Below, piece by piece: positions 11,867-23,879 of a stretch of DNA of 64,000 nucleotides. The position numbers and the translations under genes are program-made. Origin of the DNA: Dastarcus helophoroides (lineage: Eukaryota > Arthropoda > Insecta > Coleoptera > Bothrideridae); the NCBI GenBank assembly GCA_028583605.1, contig CM053327.1, forward strand, positions 22,865,629 to 22,929,628, written 5' to 3'. How positions within the stretch are numbered: the stretch's first letter is position 1; the number at the start of each line of letters is the position of its first letter. The notes beneath the pieces were generated by a model. That model had not been told where the DNA came from, made no database searches, and saw only the letters and a program-made list of their open reading frames with translations.

Positions 11867-14800
11867 CTAAAATGAGAAACCCCCATTAGGCACATTTTGA
11901 TTGGGTGCAGCAAATGTTATTTGTCCATCTGCAGTATCTGGTCCCTGGATATCCTCAGATGGTGACTAAAAATGGATTTACATTACATTTACCTGTTTAT
12001 ATGTTTCAAATTGGATTAAAAACTTACCTCTGAGAAGAAAGTTTCAATAATGTAAAATGCTTTCTCATACACCTGTTCATTGTCGTGAGACTGAAGAGCT
12101 TCAATGCCATCTAAACCGCCACATTCTTCAATCATTATTGCCACCTTTGTCTACTTCTCCCATTTTACTTGCAGCCTGAAAGGTGTTTTTATTAATATCT
12201 TAGCAATCTGACTATGCAGTAAATGTATTGGCTAATCCCAAGTGTTCAAGATTGCACACAGATTCAATACATTCATTCACTTGAAACGTTTAATCCAATT
12301 AATTTTATCATGTCCTTATTTGAACATTGTTTTGTTGTTATTATATAATTAAATTAAGACCATGTATAGTGCAAATAATTTAGTAATAGGTATCATCCCA
12401 CCACCCAATCTATTAATTTTAAGAAGGGTTATCATATTTTAATATGGTACTGTTTGGAAATTGTTATAAGTTTGTGTATAAGGAACTAAATTCTGATATT
12501 ATTACATTACTGCAACTATCTGTGCTCCTTATAAATCTGATTTACCGTCAATATATTGTTCAATCCATCCAAAACGACAACTACAGTCTTGAAATCCTTG
12601 GAATTAAGCAAGTTGCACATAGGTTTTAAGGCACCCATTTCAACTAATTTGGCCAACTGTTCGATAGTACCGCCACTTGTGTAATTGGTTACAGCCCAAG
12701 CAGCTTCCTTTTGTGACTTAAAATCACCCTATAAAATTTTTTTGAAGTTTATTGGTTTCCTAATTTTACATATACTTACAGTTTGCAGAACATATAAAAG
12801 ATGTGGCATAACGCCAGCATCCAATACTTTCTGAATTTGGCTACTATTACCAGCTGTTATATTTGATATAGTCCAAGCAGCTTCCTTAACTATGTTCAGA
12901 CGAGAATGTTGTAATAAGGCAATCATATGGTTAAGGGCACCAGCATTAATGACCATATCAGTCTGTAAGCAACAAATAATGAATTAGTTTACAAAAGACA
13001 AAATTTTCAATCAATAAATTTATTCAAAATCACGAAATCTTCAGAGTTGAAAATTTACAATGTCGAATTTTCTAAAAAAAAGCAATGAAAATTTGAAAAG
13101 CCGAACCCATCAAAAAAGTCGTTATTTAAAAAAAAAATATTCTCAAAAAAATTTCAAAAAAAATATTTAAGTCAACATTTTTAAGTCAAAATTTTCGAGA
13201 AATTAGAAATTTTGGGAAGTAAAAGATTAAAAAAAAAGGCAAATTTTGAACTAAAATCAAAACACTTAATTTTTTTCAAAAAGTTGAAAGGTACAAAATA
13301 GAATTTAGAAAAGTTCGAAATTTTTTAAGTCAAATCTGAAAAGAAGCCGAAACTTTAAAGGAAAGTTAACAATTTTTATTACATACATTTAAAATTTTGA
13401 ACATAAATAAATGTATTAATGATACTAAAAAAGCGAAATGTGAAAAAAAAAGGAATTTTGAAAGAAAAAGCGAAATTTTGCAAAAAAAATACGTGAAATT
13501 ATGAAACAAAATCGAAATTTTACATACTAATACAATTATCTTTACCATACAAAAACTAGTGTAATAAATGATAAAAAAAAACACTAACCTGTGCATCGTT
13601 TCCTGTAACAATATTACCGACTGCTCTCAAGGCAGGTGTGAGAACAGAATTATTTTCATTTGCCAAAAGTTCAACAAGTCTGCCAACCAATCCTGTATCT
13701 AAAACAGCCTGAATTTTTTCATTACTACCATCTGTTAAGTAACTCAGAGCCCAACAACTATCACTTAATACATCCTTGTCTTGGAATGAAAGTAGTCTGG
13801 CAAGAACTGGCAATGCTGGTCTCACTAATTCGAAATCTGGTGGTGGATTTTTGTTACGACACAAATTTGAGATAGCCCATACAGTATTTCTGAGCAAAGA
13901 CACTGACGCATCAGGTTTTATCAAATTGAGCAAATCTGGTAAGGCATTGCACAAAAGGACCATGTCTCTTGTGGCAGGACCATCGCCAGCAATATTACCA
14001 ATTGCCCATACTGCTTGCTCGGCGACATCTGCTCTTGGTGATGAAAGTAAAGCTTGCAGTTTTGGCAACGCACCTTCTTGCACCACAGCTGCTGTTTGTT
14101 CTGATGTACCGGAAGCAATGTTGGTCAAAGCCCAGCAAGCCTCAAATTGTAGATTTGGACTAAAAAGAAATAAAAAATTTTGTACTAGAAATCCAAAATT
14201 GAGAATACGTTAGACTGAGACTCATTTGTTCTCAAAGCCGCGCTATACATTCACATACAGAACATAAGATTTTAATTTTTTCTTTTTTTTTTAATTATAG
14301 AGAATAATAATCAGTATTCTTGGAGCAAATATTTACACAAAATCTAACAGCATATAAGTGATTTTTTTAACAAATAATCTTTTAAATTATTGTTGAAATT
14401 TTAAGTGTAAGTTTGAGATTAATATAACTATAAACTACAAAATAACTCATATTTTAAATGTTGGCTTAGGAAGCTAACTATGAGTTATTTTATAGCAGAT
14501 TACAAGTTCTCTCACAATATTCATAAAATCTGGCATCTGGAATAGGTTTGATCAATATAGACTTGGTAGTCAATGTGTCCAATTCAAAATTTCACTACAA
14601 TTAAGGTCGTCAGTTGTAGTGTTGAAATTTCAACTTTTAAACCAATTTAAACCGAAATTTCTATAATAAGTGGAACCCGAGCTGGTGAAAGTTGAACATA
14701 AAAAAATATGCATAAATCAAAGGAGTTATTAAATGTATAAAACTTAAATCATGTAATATTTATATGAATTGACATAGTATTTACCATTCTCTGTAAGACA

Positions 14801-15319
14801 CAAACATTTCTTGCTAATGACAAATTACTTACTTGTGCATCTTGCCTAAAAAGTCTATACATCTTGGTACGACACCTAATCTAATCATATGATCGATTGG
14901 TGGATTCTTTTCTCTGCTCAGTATCTTTCTGCAGGCTTGAGTAGCATTAAATTGAATATTTTCATCAGGGTTCATCATTCCTAGGTTGACAAAAAATATG
15001 AAGAGTGTAGTCTTATAATATATCTGAGTAACTTACCATACAAAATCTGTTCAGCTGACATAGCATTCGGTGAAGTTGTAGCATTCGATTCTTGCAAGGG
15101 CGAAGTAAGTTGTTCATCAGTAATGGAAATGTTTCTACGTTTTAAAAGTTGATCATCTTTGCGGGCCTTTCTTAGCTCTACTGTTTGGCCTATACGTCTA
15201 CGACGCATTTCCTATTGATAATTTAAATAAATGGTAAACATCCAATAAATAACTTAAATACCTACCTCAGAATCTTTTCCCTTATTTTTGAAAGATCTAA
15301 TTCTATTTTCATCTGCCAT
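11867..15319 (-). CDS. Pen: Importin subunit alpha, KPNA2/Pendulin class
   Basis: Importin alpha is the adaptor that binds classical nuclear localisation signals and importin beta. Exons in transcript order: 15319-15266, 15211-15037, 14980-14833, 14159-13589, 12962-12780, 12728-12546, 12175-12028, 11965-11867 (stop included). The product is about 519 residues, the family's usual size. The N-terminal importin-beta-binding region is basic: [32 protein letters not shown]. That wording fits the KPNA2 class rather than KPNA1 or KPNA4. Armadillo repeats follow, with NLS-binding tryptophan/asparagine motifs such as [52 protein letters not shown] and [11 protein letters not shown]. The C-terminal [16 protein letters not shown] and final GGFSF are typical. 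One extra base at 12144-12145 breaks the frame in the second-last exon. Everything else splices in frame. The Drosophila symbol is used as the class name. Confidence 0.95.
12963..13588 (-). other. Importin alpha intron with low-complexity AAATTT sequence
   Basis: The 626-bp intron between the fourth and fifth coding exons. It consists largely of A-rich strings with AAATTTT and GAAATTTT motifs. No coding content or known element was recognised. Confidence 0.6.
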
Positions 15320-15700
15320 TTTCTAGGAACAATAAAGGAAAATTATTAAAACGTACATGTGATTAAACCAAATAGTGGAACACCAAGGTTACTTTTCAGA
15401 GATTAATATAAACATTACATTCTCGATATTAAGAAATGCTTAAAATAACTTACCAATTTTCAATTATTTGTGAATATTAATATTTTACTTAAATTAACGC
15501 TATATAATTATCTGTTCTATACTTGAAAAAAATTCGACCGTTACAAAGATGCAGGTTGACAGCTTCAAAAAACTTCAAATTTTGCATCTGCGAATTTCAC
15601 GTTGAACATAGAACCATATAAGCGCGGGAAGAACTTCTCACAAACCATAGAGAAAGGTTAAGAGTGTTAATTTGTCCTTTTTATTTTGAAAACGGCCACC
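15320..15700 (-). promoter_or_regulatory. Probable importin alpha 5' leader and promoter region
   Basis: A donor-like site reading ATTG|GTAAGTTATT on the minus strand lies at about 15453, upstream of the start codon. A non-coding first exon followed by an intron to about 15325 is therefore likely. The stretch 15590-15650 is less AT-rich (GCGCGGG) and could hold the transcription start. No TATA box was identified. Inference from splice-site appearance only. Confidence 0.35.
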
Positions 15701-16680
15701 CTTCGCAGGGACCGGAACTATTACCATAAAATTAGGAACCTGTATTATCGACTGTAGCCACGTTGTGGTTGCCTTGCATTACCGACTTATCAATTTAAAT
15801 TCAAACTTAATTTAAAATTGTTTTGAAATGTCCTTTCAGGTGGATTGCACTACTGTTTTTAAAGATGTAATAAAAATGACCAACATGGATGGAAATTTCA
15901 AAACAATTTCAAGTAAGAGGTGTAAAAAAATTTTAACAATAAATATTTTTATTAAATATGTATATTCATACATGTACTTAAGTTCACATTTAAACATTTT
16001 TAATAATTTTAAAATATATTTATCACTTCAACTGTTTTAAGATTTCTCTAGAAGTTAAATATTGATACAGATATCTTATAATATACTGGATAGAGAATTT
16101 AACTAAAATAAATCAAGTAAAGCAGCAAAAATTTTTCCCACAAAATTTCTGGTTGATTTTTGTTGAAAGTTTGATACCTTTTAGGGTAGAATTTTTTTAC
16201 TACGAGTTGGTCCCTGCCGAAACAGATCGATTTTTGTTTAAAAGTTTGCAACATTTTAGGCGTTTTTGCGTTTTGCTTACTACATGACATCAGAAAAAAC
16301 CTCAACTCTTTTTTTTTCAAATGAAATATCTTGAATCCCCTGGTTGAATATCTAATCATCAAAAACAAAAATAAGGAAAAAAGTAGCTGTTAATGTTAAC
16401 GAGGCCCATTTGCAAGTTGACAAAGTTCATAATGACAATAAAATTCATTTCTAACATTTTATCAAATATCTGGAGGTATTTGTTGGAGCAGTAGTGACAA
16501 TCGCGAAATTTCGAAAATACGAAAAACATTTTAATGTACAGTCGCCGTCACCCAAATTTGAACAGCTAAATTGCATCACGTAATTTGGATTTTGAACCAT
16601 AGTCGTCGCAAAATTTGATATATGTCAAATACACATTCATCATTCACCCGCAATTTAGTAAAAAAAGTCAAAATTTCGAT
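15701..16680. other. Intergenic, nothing recognised
   Basis: No gene, RNA or recognisable element. Short open frames on both strands show no family resemblance. AT-rich low-complexity sequence begins at about 16500. Confidence 0.5.
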
Positions 16681-18280
16681 GATACAGTTTTTCTATAAAA
16701 ACCGTAAATTTTGAAGTTTCGAAGTTCTAGTTAAAAAGTCTAAAAAAAAAATCCGAATTTAAAAAAAAAAACCGGAAATTTATAAAAATATCTCGAATTT
16801 TACAGTTCCAGTGACGTTTAAACATGAAGCTTGAGAAAAAGAGTAAGAAGACTTCGACGTTTCTTAAAAAAAAAACAAGTTTTAACGTAAAATTTCGATG
16901 AAAGAGTGAATATTTCTAATTTAGCCTCAAAATCAAAAAACGCAAAGATGTGAAAAAAATCAATATTTTCTTCAAAAAAGTCAACATTTTCTTCAAAAAA
17001 CTTTAAATTTGGAGTAGAAGTTGATATTTCAGAAAAAGGGTAAACATTCCAAGTTGTAGTTAAAAATTCTTAGAAAAAATGCTAATTTTAGATAAATATC
17101 TTGAAGAAAAAGACTGAGAAGACTTTGACGTTTCTTAAAAAATAAGTTTTAAGGTAAAATTTCGATGAAAGCTGATTTAGACTCAAAATCTTTAGAAAAA
17201 ATCCAAAGCTGTGAAAAAATCAATATTTTCTTCAAAAAAGTGAACATTTTCTTCAAAAAATTTAAATTTCATTCCAAGTTCTGGTTAAAAAGTCTTATAT
17301 CTTAAATTTTACATTTCCAGTCACGTTTAAACATGAAGCTTGAGGAAAAGGGTTAGAAAACTTCGATGTTTCTTAAGAGAAAAACAAGTTTTATTGTAAA
17401 ATTTCGATGAAAGGTGAAGATTTCTAATTTAGACTCAAAATCTTTAGAAAAAAGCCAAAGTTGTGAAAAAAATCCATATTTCCCCCAAAAAAGTCAACAT
17501 TTTCTTCAAAAAAGTCAGCATTCTCTTCAAAAAAGTTTACATTTGGAGTAGAAAGTTAATATTTTAGGGAAAGGGCAAACATTTCAAGTTCTAGTTAAAC
17601 AGCCTGAGAAAAAATCAGAATTTTAAGAAAAAAAACCGAAATTTAGAAAAATATCTCGAATTTTACAGTTCCAGTCACGTTTAAACATGAAGCTTGAGGA
17701 AAAGAGTTAGAAGACTTTGACGTTTCTTAAAAGAAAAACAAGTTTTAATGTTAAATTTCGATGAAAGACTGAATATTTCTAATTTAGATTCAAAATCATT
17801 AGAAAAAAAGCAAAGTTGTGAAAAAAAATCAATACTTGCTTCAAACGTCAACATTTTCTTCAAAAAAGTCAACATTCTCTTCAAAAAAGTTTACATTTGG
17901 AGTAGAAATTTAATATTTTAGGAAAAGGGCAAACATTCCAAGTTCTAGTTAAAAAGTCTGAGAAAAAATCCGAATTTTAAGAAAAACAGTGAAATTTAGA
18001 AAAATATCTCGAATTTTACAGTTCCATTCACGTTTAAACATGAAACCTGAGAGAAAGAGTGAGAAGACTTCGACGTTTCTTCAAAAAAAAACACAAGTTT
18101 TAACGTAAAGTTTCGATGAAAGGTGAAGGCCTCTAATTTAGATTCAATATTTTTAGAAAAAACCCAAAGCTGTGAAAAAATCAATATTTTCTTCAAAAGT
18201 CAACATTTTCTTCAAAAAAGTTTAAATTTAAAGTAGGAAGTCAATATTTTATGAAAAGGATAAACATCTCTATTTCAATT
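16680..18280. repeat. Tandem array, unit about 353 bp, roughly 4.5 diverged copies
   Basis: The marker ACGTTTAAACATGAAG recurs at 16814, 17323 and 17677, with a variant at 18030; the last two spacings are 354 and 353 bp. A shortened unit lies between the first two: the nearby GACTT(C/T)GACGTTTC marker also occurs near 17120. Each unit carries the same order of sub-motifs: the marker, TTTCGATGAAAG, then TTTTCTTCAAAAAAGTCAAC, itself repeated two or three times. Copies differ by substitutions and small indels. No coding content. Confidence 0.8.
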
Positions 18281-18357
18281 CTAATGCACAGACCAATTTT
18301 GGTTTCCAAACTTCGAACCTAATAAATCTTCAAACCTATTGGTCTGTGCATTAGAAT
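18278..18357. repeat. Perfect 20-bp inverted repeat (hairpin)
   Basis: ATTCTAATGCACAGACCAAT at 18278-18297 is the exact reverse complement of 18338-18357, with a 40-base loop. The right arm runs into a dispersed repeat also present at 34853-34988. Confidence 0.8.
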
Positions 18358-18486
18358 CCTTGTCTTCTGGGAAATTTTTCCTAGAGAGCAACCGCTTCGC
18401 TAGGTGGCAGTGTTTCAACTGTTGGTGGTTCAGCTACCTATGATTCACTGTACCCGCCTGGAGGGCTGCATGAATTTGTAGTCTAG
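18348..18486. repeat. Dispersed repeat, copy 1
   Basis: Shares about 138 bp with 34853-34988, including ATTAGAATCCTTGTCTTCTG, GCTAGGTGGCAGTGTTTCA and GGAGGGCTGCATGAATTTGT. Same orientation in both places. Unclassified. Confidence 0.75.
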
Positions 18487-19935
18487 GTTGCATTCTGCTT
18501 GCATCTATATTTCAAGCTGAAAAGTCTAAGAAGGAAGCCAAAATTTTAGGAAATTTCCAAGTTTCTTCCGAGATAAACATCAAAAGTCTCTTTCTGTCTC
18601 GAGTTTTAGTTTGACACAGCGGGAAGAAGCGTAAATTTTGAATCAAAGCGAAAATTTTAAATCAAAGAGAAAACTTTGAAAGGAAAATGAAATTTACAAA
18701 GACAATATTACTCGAATTTTTGACCTCAATCTCTTCCAAACCTTGTTTTTCTAAAAAGCTCTTTCGAATTTACCCTCGAAATTATTTCTAATTCAAATTT
18801 TCACTTTAAATATTGAGATAAATAAGCCTAAATTTGCAGTCAACGTGAAATCTTTGAAAGAAACCGAATCTACAATTTCTCAAACTTCAAGCTTTCAAAC
18901 AAAAAATTCAATAACCGAAGCTGTGGAAAAAGCGAAAACTGTGAAAAAAGTCAACATTTTCTACAAAAAAGTTTAAATTTTGAGTAAGAAGTTAATATTT
19001 TAAGAAAAGGGTAAACATTTTAGTTTAAGCTAAAAAGTCTAATAGATAACAAAAATTTTGAGACATTTTTAAAAATATTTTCGAATTTTATATTTAAACA
19101 TTCTATGCTTAAATATCAAGCGAGTCATCGAGGTTTTTCAAAAAGGACAAGTTTCAATGCAAAGTTACAATAAAACCGCGTGAATTTTGAATCCAAACTC
19201 AAAATCTCGATAAAAGATCGAATACATCTAGATTTAACGCAAAATTTTGATAAAAAGGTGAACATTTCCAATTTAAATCAGAAATCTTAACTGTTTTCTC
19301 AAAATTTGGAATTTAATCTTGAAATTTTGTTCTTTTTTAATTCGAATTTTGTAATTTTTGAAGAAATCCCAAATTATGAATGAAAGTGAAAACTTTAGAA
19401 GAAAAATTAATCATTCAAATCAACTACCAATTTCGAATTTTGTCTAGTGGTTTCTTTCACAATTTAGTAAAAATAAAATTTTCAAATCTCTTTCACCGTA
19501 AACAGCCTGTATAAATTGCATGCGCGCCGAAATCGTTGACAGTTTTGACATTTATAAGGTTATTTAGTAATAAATCGGCGGTCGAAGTAGTTCAGATGAT
19601 ACCTATCGCGACGGGTGTAGGTAGTGGACTTTCTTCCTCATTAGTTAATGTGCCAGGTACCGCTTTCATGCGGGAGAGTACAACTCTTGGTGTCCCTAAT
19701 CCCTGCTCAACAAAGTAGGTCGTCACCTTTAAGGAGTATGTATATACAACGTTTTCTTTTGTGGAAGTTTGTTGCCTGATGGCTATAAAAGAACTGTTTA
19801 CACCTCATCGCTTTTGCTACCACCCTTTCACTTATCGATTGCCGAAACGCTCGCGTAAACTATAATCGTGATGCCACAGAAGCTGTTTTGGTAACTTTTG
19901 TTTCGATAAGTATTTCGCTATTTTCAGTTTTACTT
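18487..19935. other. Non-coding, low-complexity then unique sequence
   Basis: To about 19480 this is AAATTT-type low-complexity DNA. From 19500 to 19740 the composition is more balanced (GCATGCGCGCC, ATCGCGACGGGTGTAGG). A 60-codon open frame lies there, without recognisable homology. It could be a promoter or first exon but I cannot show that. Confidence 0.35.
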
Positions 19936-20872
19936 AACACTAATTTTCATTCGCAGGTATTATTTTCCCATAACCATGAGAGATGTTCTAGTGTTGACGT
20001 TATTTTCATCAGTTTAGTTTATTTATTCACACTGTAAATTATTTATTATTTAGTTTATCAATCTTATGTTAATTACATGCAAGACCATGGTCTGTGTTGT
20101 TGTCTTTCGTATGTGGTGTGTAAATTTTTCTGTTCTAGATTGTGCTCTACGTTTCCTACCAATAGAAGTAATTTTTACATTTTGTCTTCATGCTTCTTTG
20201 TATTTTTATGTATTTTCGAATGGTTCTAATTTCATGCTGTTATTTAGTGGCATCTCACAATTTCAAAATGTAAGCAAAATTAATATGAACAGAATTTGTT
20301 ATTGTATGTTATTTCAGCTTTTTTTAATTAGTTAATATTAAATAGTTTTGTAGCCGTCGAGTAGATTCTATCAATATTATTTTTATTAAATTGTTGAGTC
20401 GTTAATTGCTTATAATACGAGAATCGATTTCATATTCTTTGTGTCTAATACATTTTATATTTTTATTTCAGCATTTCTTTACACCGACGTTCATCATTTT
20501 TTTAAATAATTTTTCCTAATTTTGTTAGTCTAATCAAAGATTGTGGCCACTCTCTTGTCAATGTATCAACAACTAAATGCAAAAAGCACTTTTGTATCAC
20601 CTATTTCTATTTAATTGCCTACTTTTCTTTACTCTTGTCATATATTATTTGCTATGCCATGTATTATTTGCTACAATCAATTTGTCTGCTGTTTAGTTTC
20701 GTTTAAAAGGTGCACCTAAAGATACTGAGCCTAATACTTGATACATTTGTATCCAGGATAGGTGAATGTTTCCAGCTTAATGGTGAGAAGTGAGTCTTGG
20801 TCAGAAAATAAATGAGAAGCCCAAGCGTTAGAGAATCAGTGAAGAAAGTGAGTCTGAAAAAATTCGTTTCGT
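19935..20872 (+). repeat. Diverged tandem duplication, copy A (exon-like module at its end)
   Basis: Matches 21335-21955 in order: AACACTAA near the start, a GTTTCC(T/C)ACCA(A/G)TAG region, the TTTCCAAATGGTTC-type stretch, then a strongly conserved module containing AATGTTTCCAGCTTAATG and GAGAAGCCCAAG. Copy A lacks about 34 bases inside the module. It ends in a donor-like GAAA|GTGAGT. Confidence 0.65.
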
Positions 20873-21334
20873 AAATCAAACAGGTAAATAAAACTACTTT
20901 AAATAAGACTGATAATGTAAATGTTTTGGTAATTTGGTAAGTTTTTACAAAATAGATTGCCCAAATTTTTTATTTTTTAACAGCTGAACATTGCTCCAAA
21001 ACTGATTTGTGTTTCTAGGTTCCGAACAAACCGTTCTTTCTTTGTTGATTTATTTATCGGTCGATAGTATGGAAGGTGGCCTAATATTTGGGTCTATTCG
21101 AAAAATTAATCCTGTTATGGATGAAAACCACTCGTCCTCATTTAAAAGTCGTTATTCATGACAATCTCGTTTTACGTTACATTTATATTTACAATTTATT
21201 GTATTCTGTTTGCGTTTTAGCTGATTTATTTCAGTCAACTTGCGGATTTTTATTAAAATAAATACTTTCCTAAGCATAAGCTTTGTACTTCAATTATTGC
21301 CATTCATTGACAGTCTTTTCTGTCTGTTTAGCAC

Positions 21335-21955
21335 TAAACTAACACTAAAGTTTGATTCGCATACTTTCCCATAATGTTTAATTTTTCAATGCCATTAGCG
21401 TATTTCCATCAGTTCTCTTCAGTCGTTATATGCCACCATTCTCTTTCTGTACTCTCTACATCTAGCTCTGCCAAAGCTTTTGTGTATTTAGATCTTTCTT
21501 TATTCGCAGATTGTGATTATCTTGCTCTAAGTTTCCCAACCAGTAGCGAATCATTCTTTTTGATGTTTTTCTGATTTTTTACTGGTGTTTTTCTGTGTAT
21601 TTCCAAATGGTTCCAATTTTTACTTTCAGTTTGTAAATTGTGATTTCATAGCAACAATTTTAAAATGTTAGAATAATATGAAGAAAATTTGTTATTTTAT
21701 TTCAGCTATATAATGACCAAGTTGACTCGTTTATATGTTTTGCAACTGTGACATTTTCTTATTCTGTGTACCGTTTGATTTTACAGACGATACCCAACCT
21801 AATCCTTCTGGTACATTGTACCCGGGATAGGTCAATGTTTCCAGCTTAATGCTGAGGAGTGAGTCTTGGAAATTCGGTATCGCCTCTCGGGATTCCCGGA
21901 GGCCAGAAAATAAACGAGAAGCCCAAGGGTTGGAGAGTCAACCAAGGTGAGTATG
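21335..21955 (+). repeat. Diverged tandem duplication, copy B (exon-like module 21787-21945)
   Basis: The module 21787-21945 is preceded by a pyrimidine-rich acceptor (TTGATTTTACAG) and followed by a strong donor (CCAAG|GTGAGTATG). All three forward frames contain stops within the module, so it looks like a non-coding exon rather than coding sequence. It also contains a small hairpin, CCTCTCGGGA/TTCCCGGAGG. UNC80 begins 4.7 kb downstream on the same strand. Confidence 0.5.
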
Positions 21956-22028
21956 AAGCTTGCTCAATTGAACTTTTCATAACAGTATCATTCCTTTTTA
22001 TTAATGGTGTAACTAAATCTAATAAATG

Positions 22029-22268
22029 TCAATAGGTTGCCTCATCCATGCGCAGGTAATTACAAAAATCGTTTGGTTCATTTATTAGTTCCTTAATTAA
22101 ATTAATATGAGAAAAAGTGGCCCTCTTTTCAATCCAAATTTTTTGTGATCTTCTTCGTTTTTTATTTTTTAACATTTTTAATTTATTAATTAAACAAACA
22201 CCAGCTAATGCTAATAAATCGTCTTTGTGATCCATTTTTGAGAGTTGCACACACAATAATAAGATCAA
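22029..22268 (-). pseudogene. PIF/Harbinger transposase, N-terminal fragment
   Basis: The minus-strand frame gives MDHKDDLLALAGVCLINKLK, then a lysine/arginine-rich stretch, then ELINEPNDFCNYLRMDEATY. This is the usual N-terminal layout of Harbinger (ALP1-like) transposases, before the DDE catalytic domain. A stop follows at once and no DDE domain is found downstream, so it is a fragment. Terminal repeats were not identified. Confidence 0.7.
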
Positions 22269-23707
22269 TTGTACTGACGAACAAGTGTTTATTACAGTTC
22301 AGTTTATATTTGACTTGTGCAAGTCAATTTGCGCAAATTGCTTGAGAGTAAAAACGCACCTTAACCCAACCGCCGCAAACCAGCGAAAATCGTGCAATTT
22401 GTGTTGCCGGTCTATATTGTTAGTGGTTTGTGGAACTTCTTTCGCAAGGTCGAAAGATTCATCATGACCATATATGTATTATATATATATATGATCATGA
22501 CATATCCTTCAGCGTAATCTAGTGGCGAATCCAAAAACAAAATTTAAATTAAGGCGTGAACCATCGAAAACGCATCATAGGACCAGCGGCGTAGTTGTGG
22601 GAGGGGGGGTTGTATAAGGGCCCTTCTATGGAGCACCCTCACCCATTGCAGGGTGCACATTGTTTGTTTAATCCAGCAATTTTTAAATTCTGTATAAATT
22701 TCTCCATAGTACTAGTAGCTTGAATGTCAATAAAAAATAAATAACAAAACTCAACATTGAAGCTAAAATTTTACAAAAACTGCAGCATAGGTTGAAAATT
22801 CGTGTTTAAAATTAAAATTTAAAATAAAATATTATTTATCAAAATTATTCACTTTACCATCGAAATTTTTGGTAAAAAGTATAGATTAAAATATACACTT
22901 AAAACCTGAATATTTGGATAAAAAAATTGGAATTAAAAAAAATAGGCAGTCTTGGAGACTGCCGATAGAAGTGAAAACTTAAAGCTAGGAAATATGTAGT
23001 GTTGCAGTTCAAAACCACACTAAATAAGGCAGAATATTAGAAATATTTGAAAATAAATTCGATCAAACTGACCTACTTTGGTTTGGATGCTTGATCGTGT
23101 GGAAATGAATCTAATTTTTATTGATAGTAAAATACACTCTGATATGCTCTAATGTTGACTGTAGAATATACTTTTCATATTGGGGCATGTTGATTGGGGA
23201 TGGTGATGCGTGATGGTCACGCCAAAGCACAAGTTTACCCCATATCCAAAATGAACGCGCCTAAAGAAGTTTTAACTTCAAGAAAGCAAAATTTTCAAAA
23301 AGTCGACTCTTTCAAATAAAATTCATAAAAATGTCGACACTTTGATAAGAAGTGACAATTTTTAAAAAATTCGAAAAAAGGTTTGAAATTTTTAAACATT
23401 TCAAAACTACGATCATCAGTACAGTTCACCTGAGCGATAGCACTATACATTTTTATTTTCGACTTTCAATTTGTCAATTTTAATGACTGAAAATTAAGCC
23501 TTCGTGGTATCTGAGATTTACCTCCCGAGACCCCCCCCCCCCCCTACATCGTAGGGGCTGGTATACCGCATCAGATTTATTTTTCAATGATAAATAATAA
23601 TGACAAAAATAACTTATACAATTTTCACATCTTAAACATTTTTCTTAATTTATGTCAAATTTAAATTGTATTTGAAAATGTTTTTACTGAAGAATGTAAT
23701 TACGCAA
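22269..23707. other. Intergenic repeat relics
   Basis: No gene recognised. It holds an AT palindrome around 22465-22500, a GC-richer stretch at 22560-22660, low-complexity AAATTT sequence at 22740-23400, and a run of 15 C at about 23530. A short repeat at 22943-23000 recurs at 24998-25045. Confidence 0.45.
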
Positions 23708-23744
23708 CGCGTTGATTGAATATAGTATGTATTCAATCAACGCG
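23708..23744. repeat. 15-bp perfect palindrome
   Basis: CGCGTTGATTGAATA at 23708-23722 pairs with TATTCAATCAACGCG at 23730-23744 across a 7-base spacer. Confidence 0.8.
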
Positions 23745-23879
23745 CAACGTAACTCACCGCCTCTGAACTGAGCGCGGCATGTTGGTGTGAGGCACAAGCT
23801 GGTACAGCAAGTGCTCGGGGATTCACAATATCATATAATATTACAACGGTGCGCATTTTAATGTTATTTGTCAATTATA

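Noticed and set aside
13776..14213. 145-codon plus-strand ORF
   Set aside because: Antisense shadow of the large importin alpha exon 14159-13589.
16680..18280. CRISPR array
   Set aside because: Unit of about 353 bp, diverged copies, eukaryotic context.
19536..19718. 60-codon ORF as a gene
   Set aside because: No homology, no clear splice or start context; only noted as a compositionally distinct stretch.
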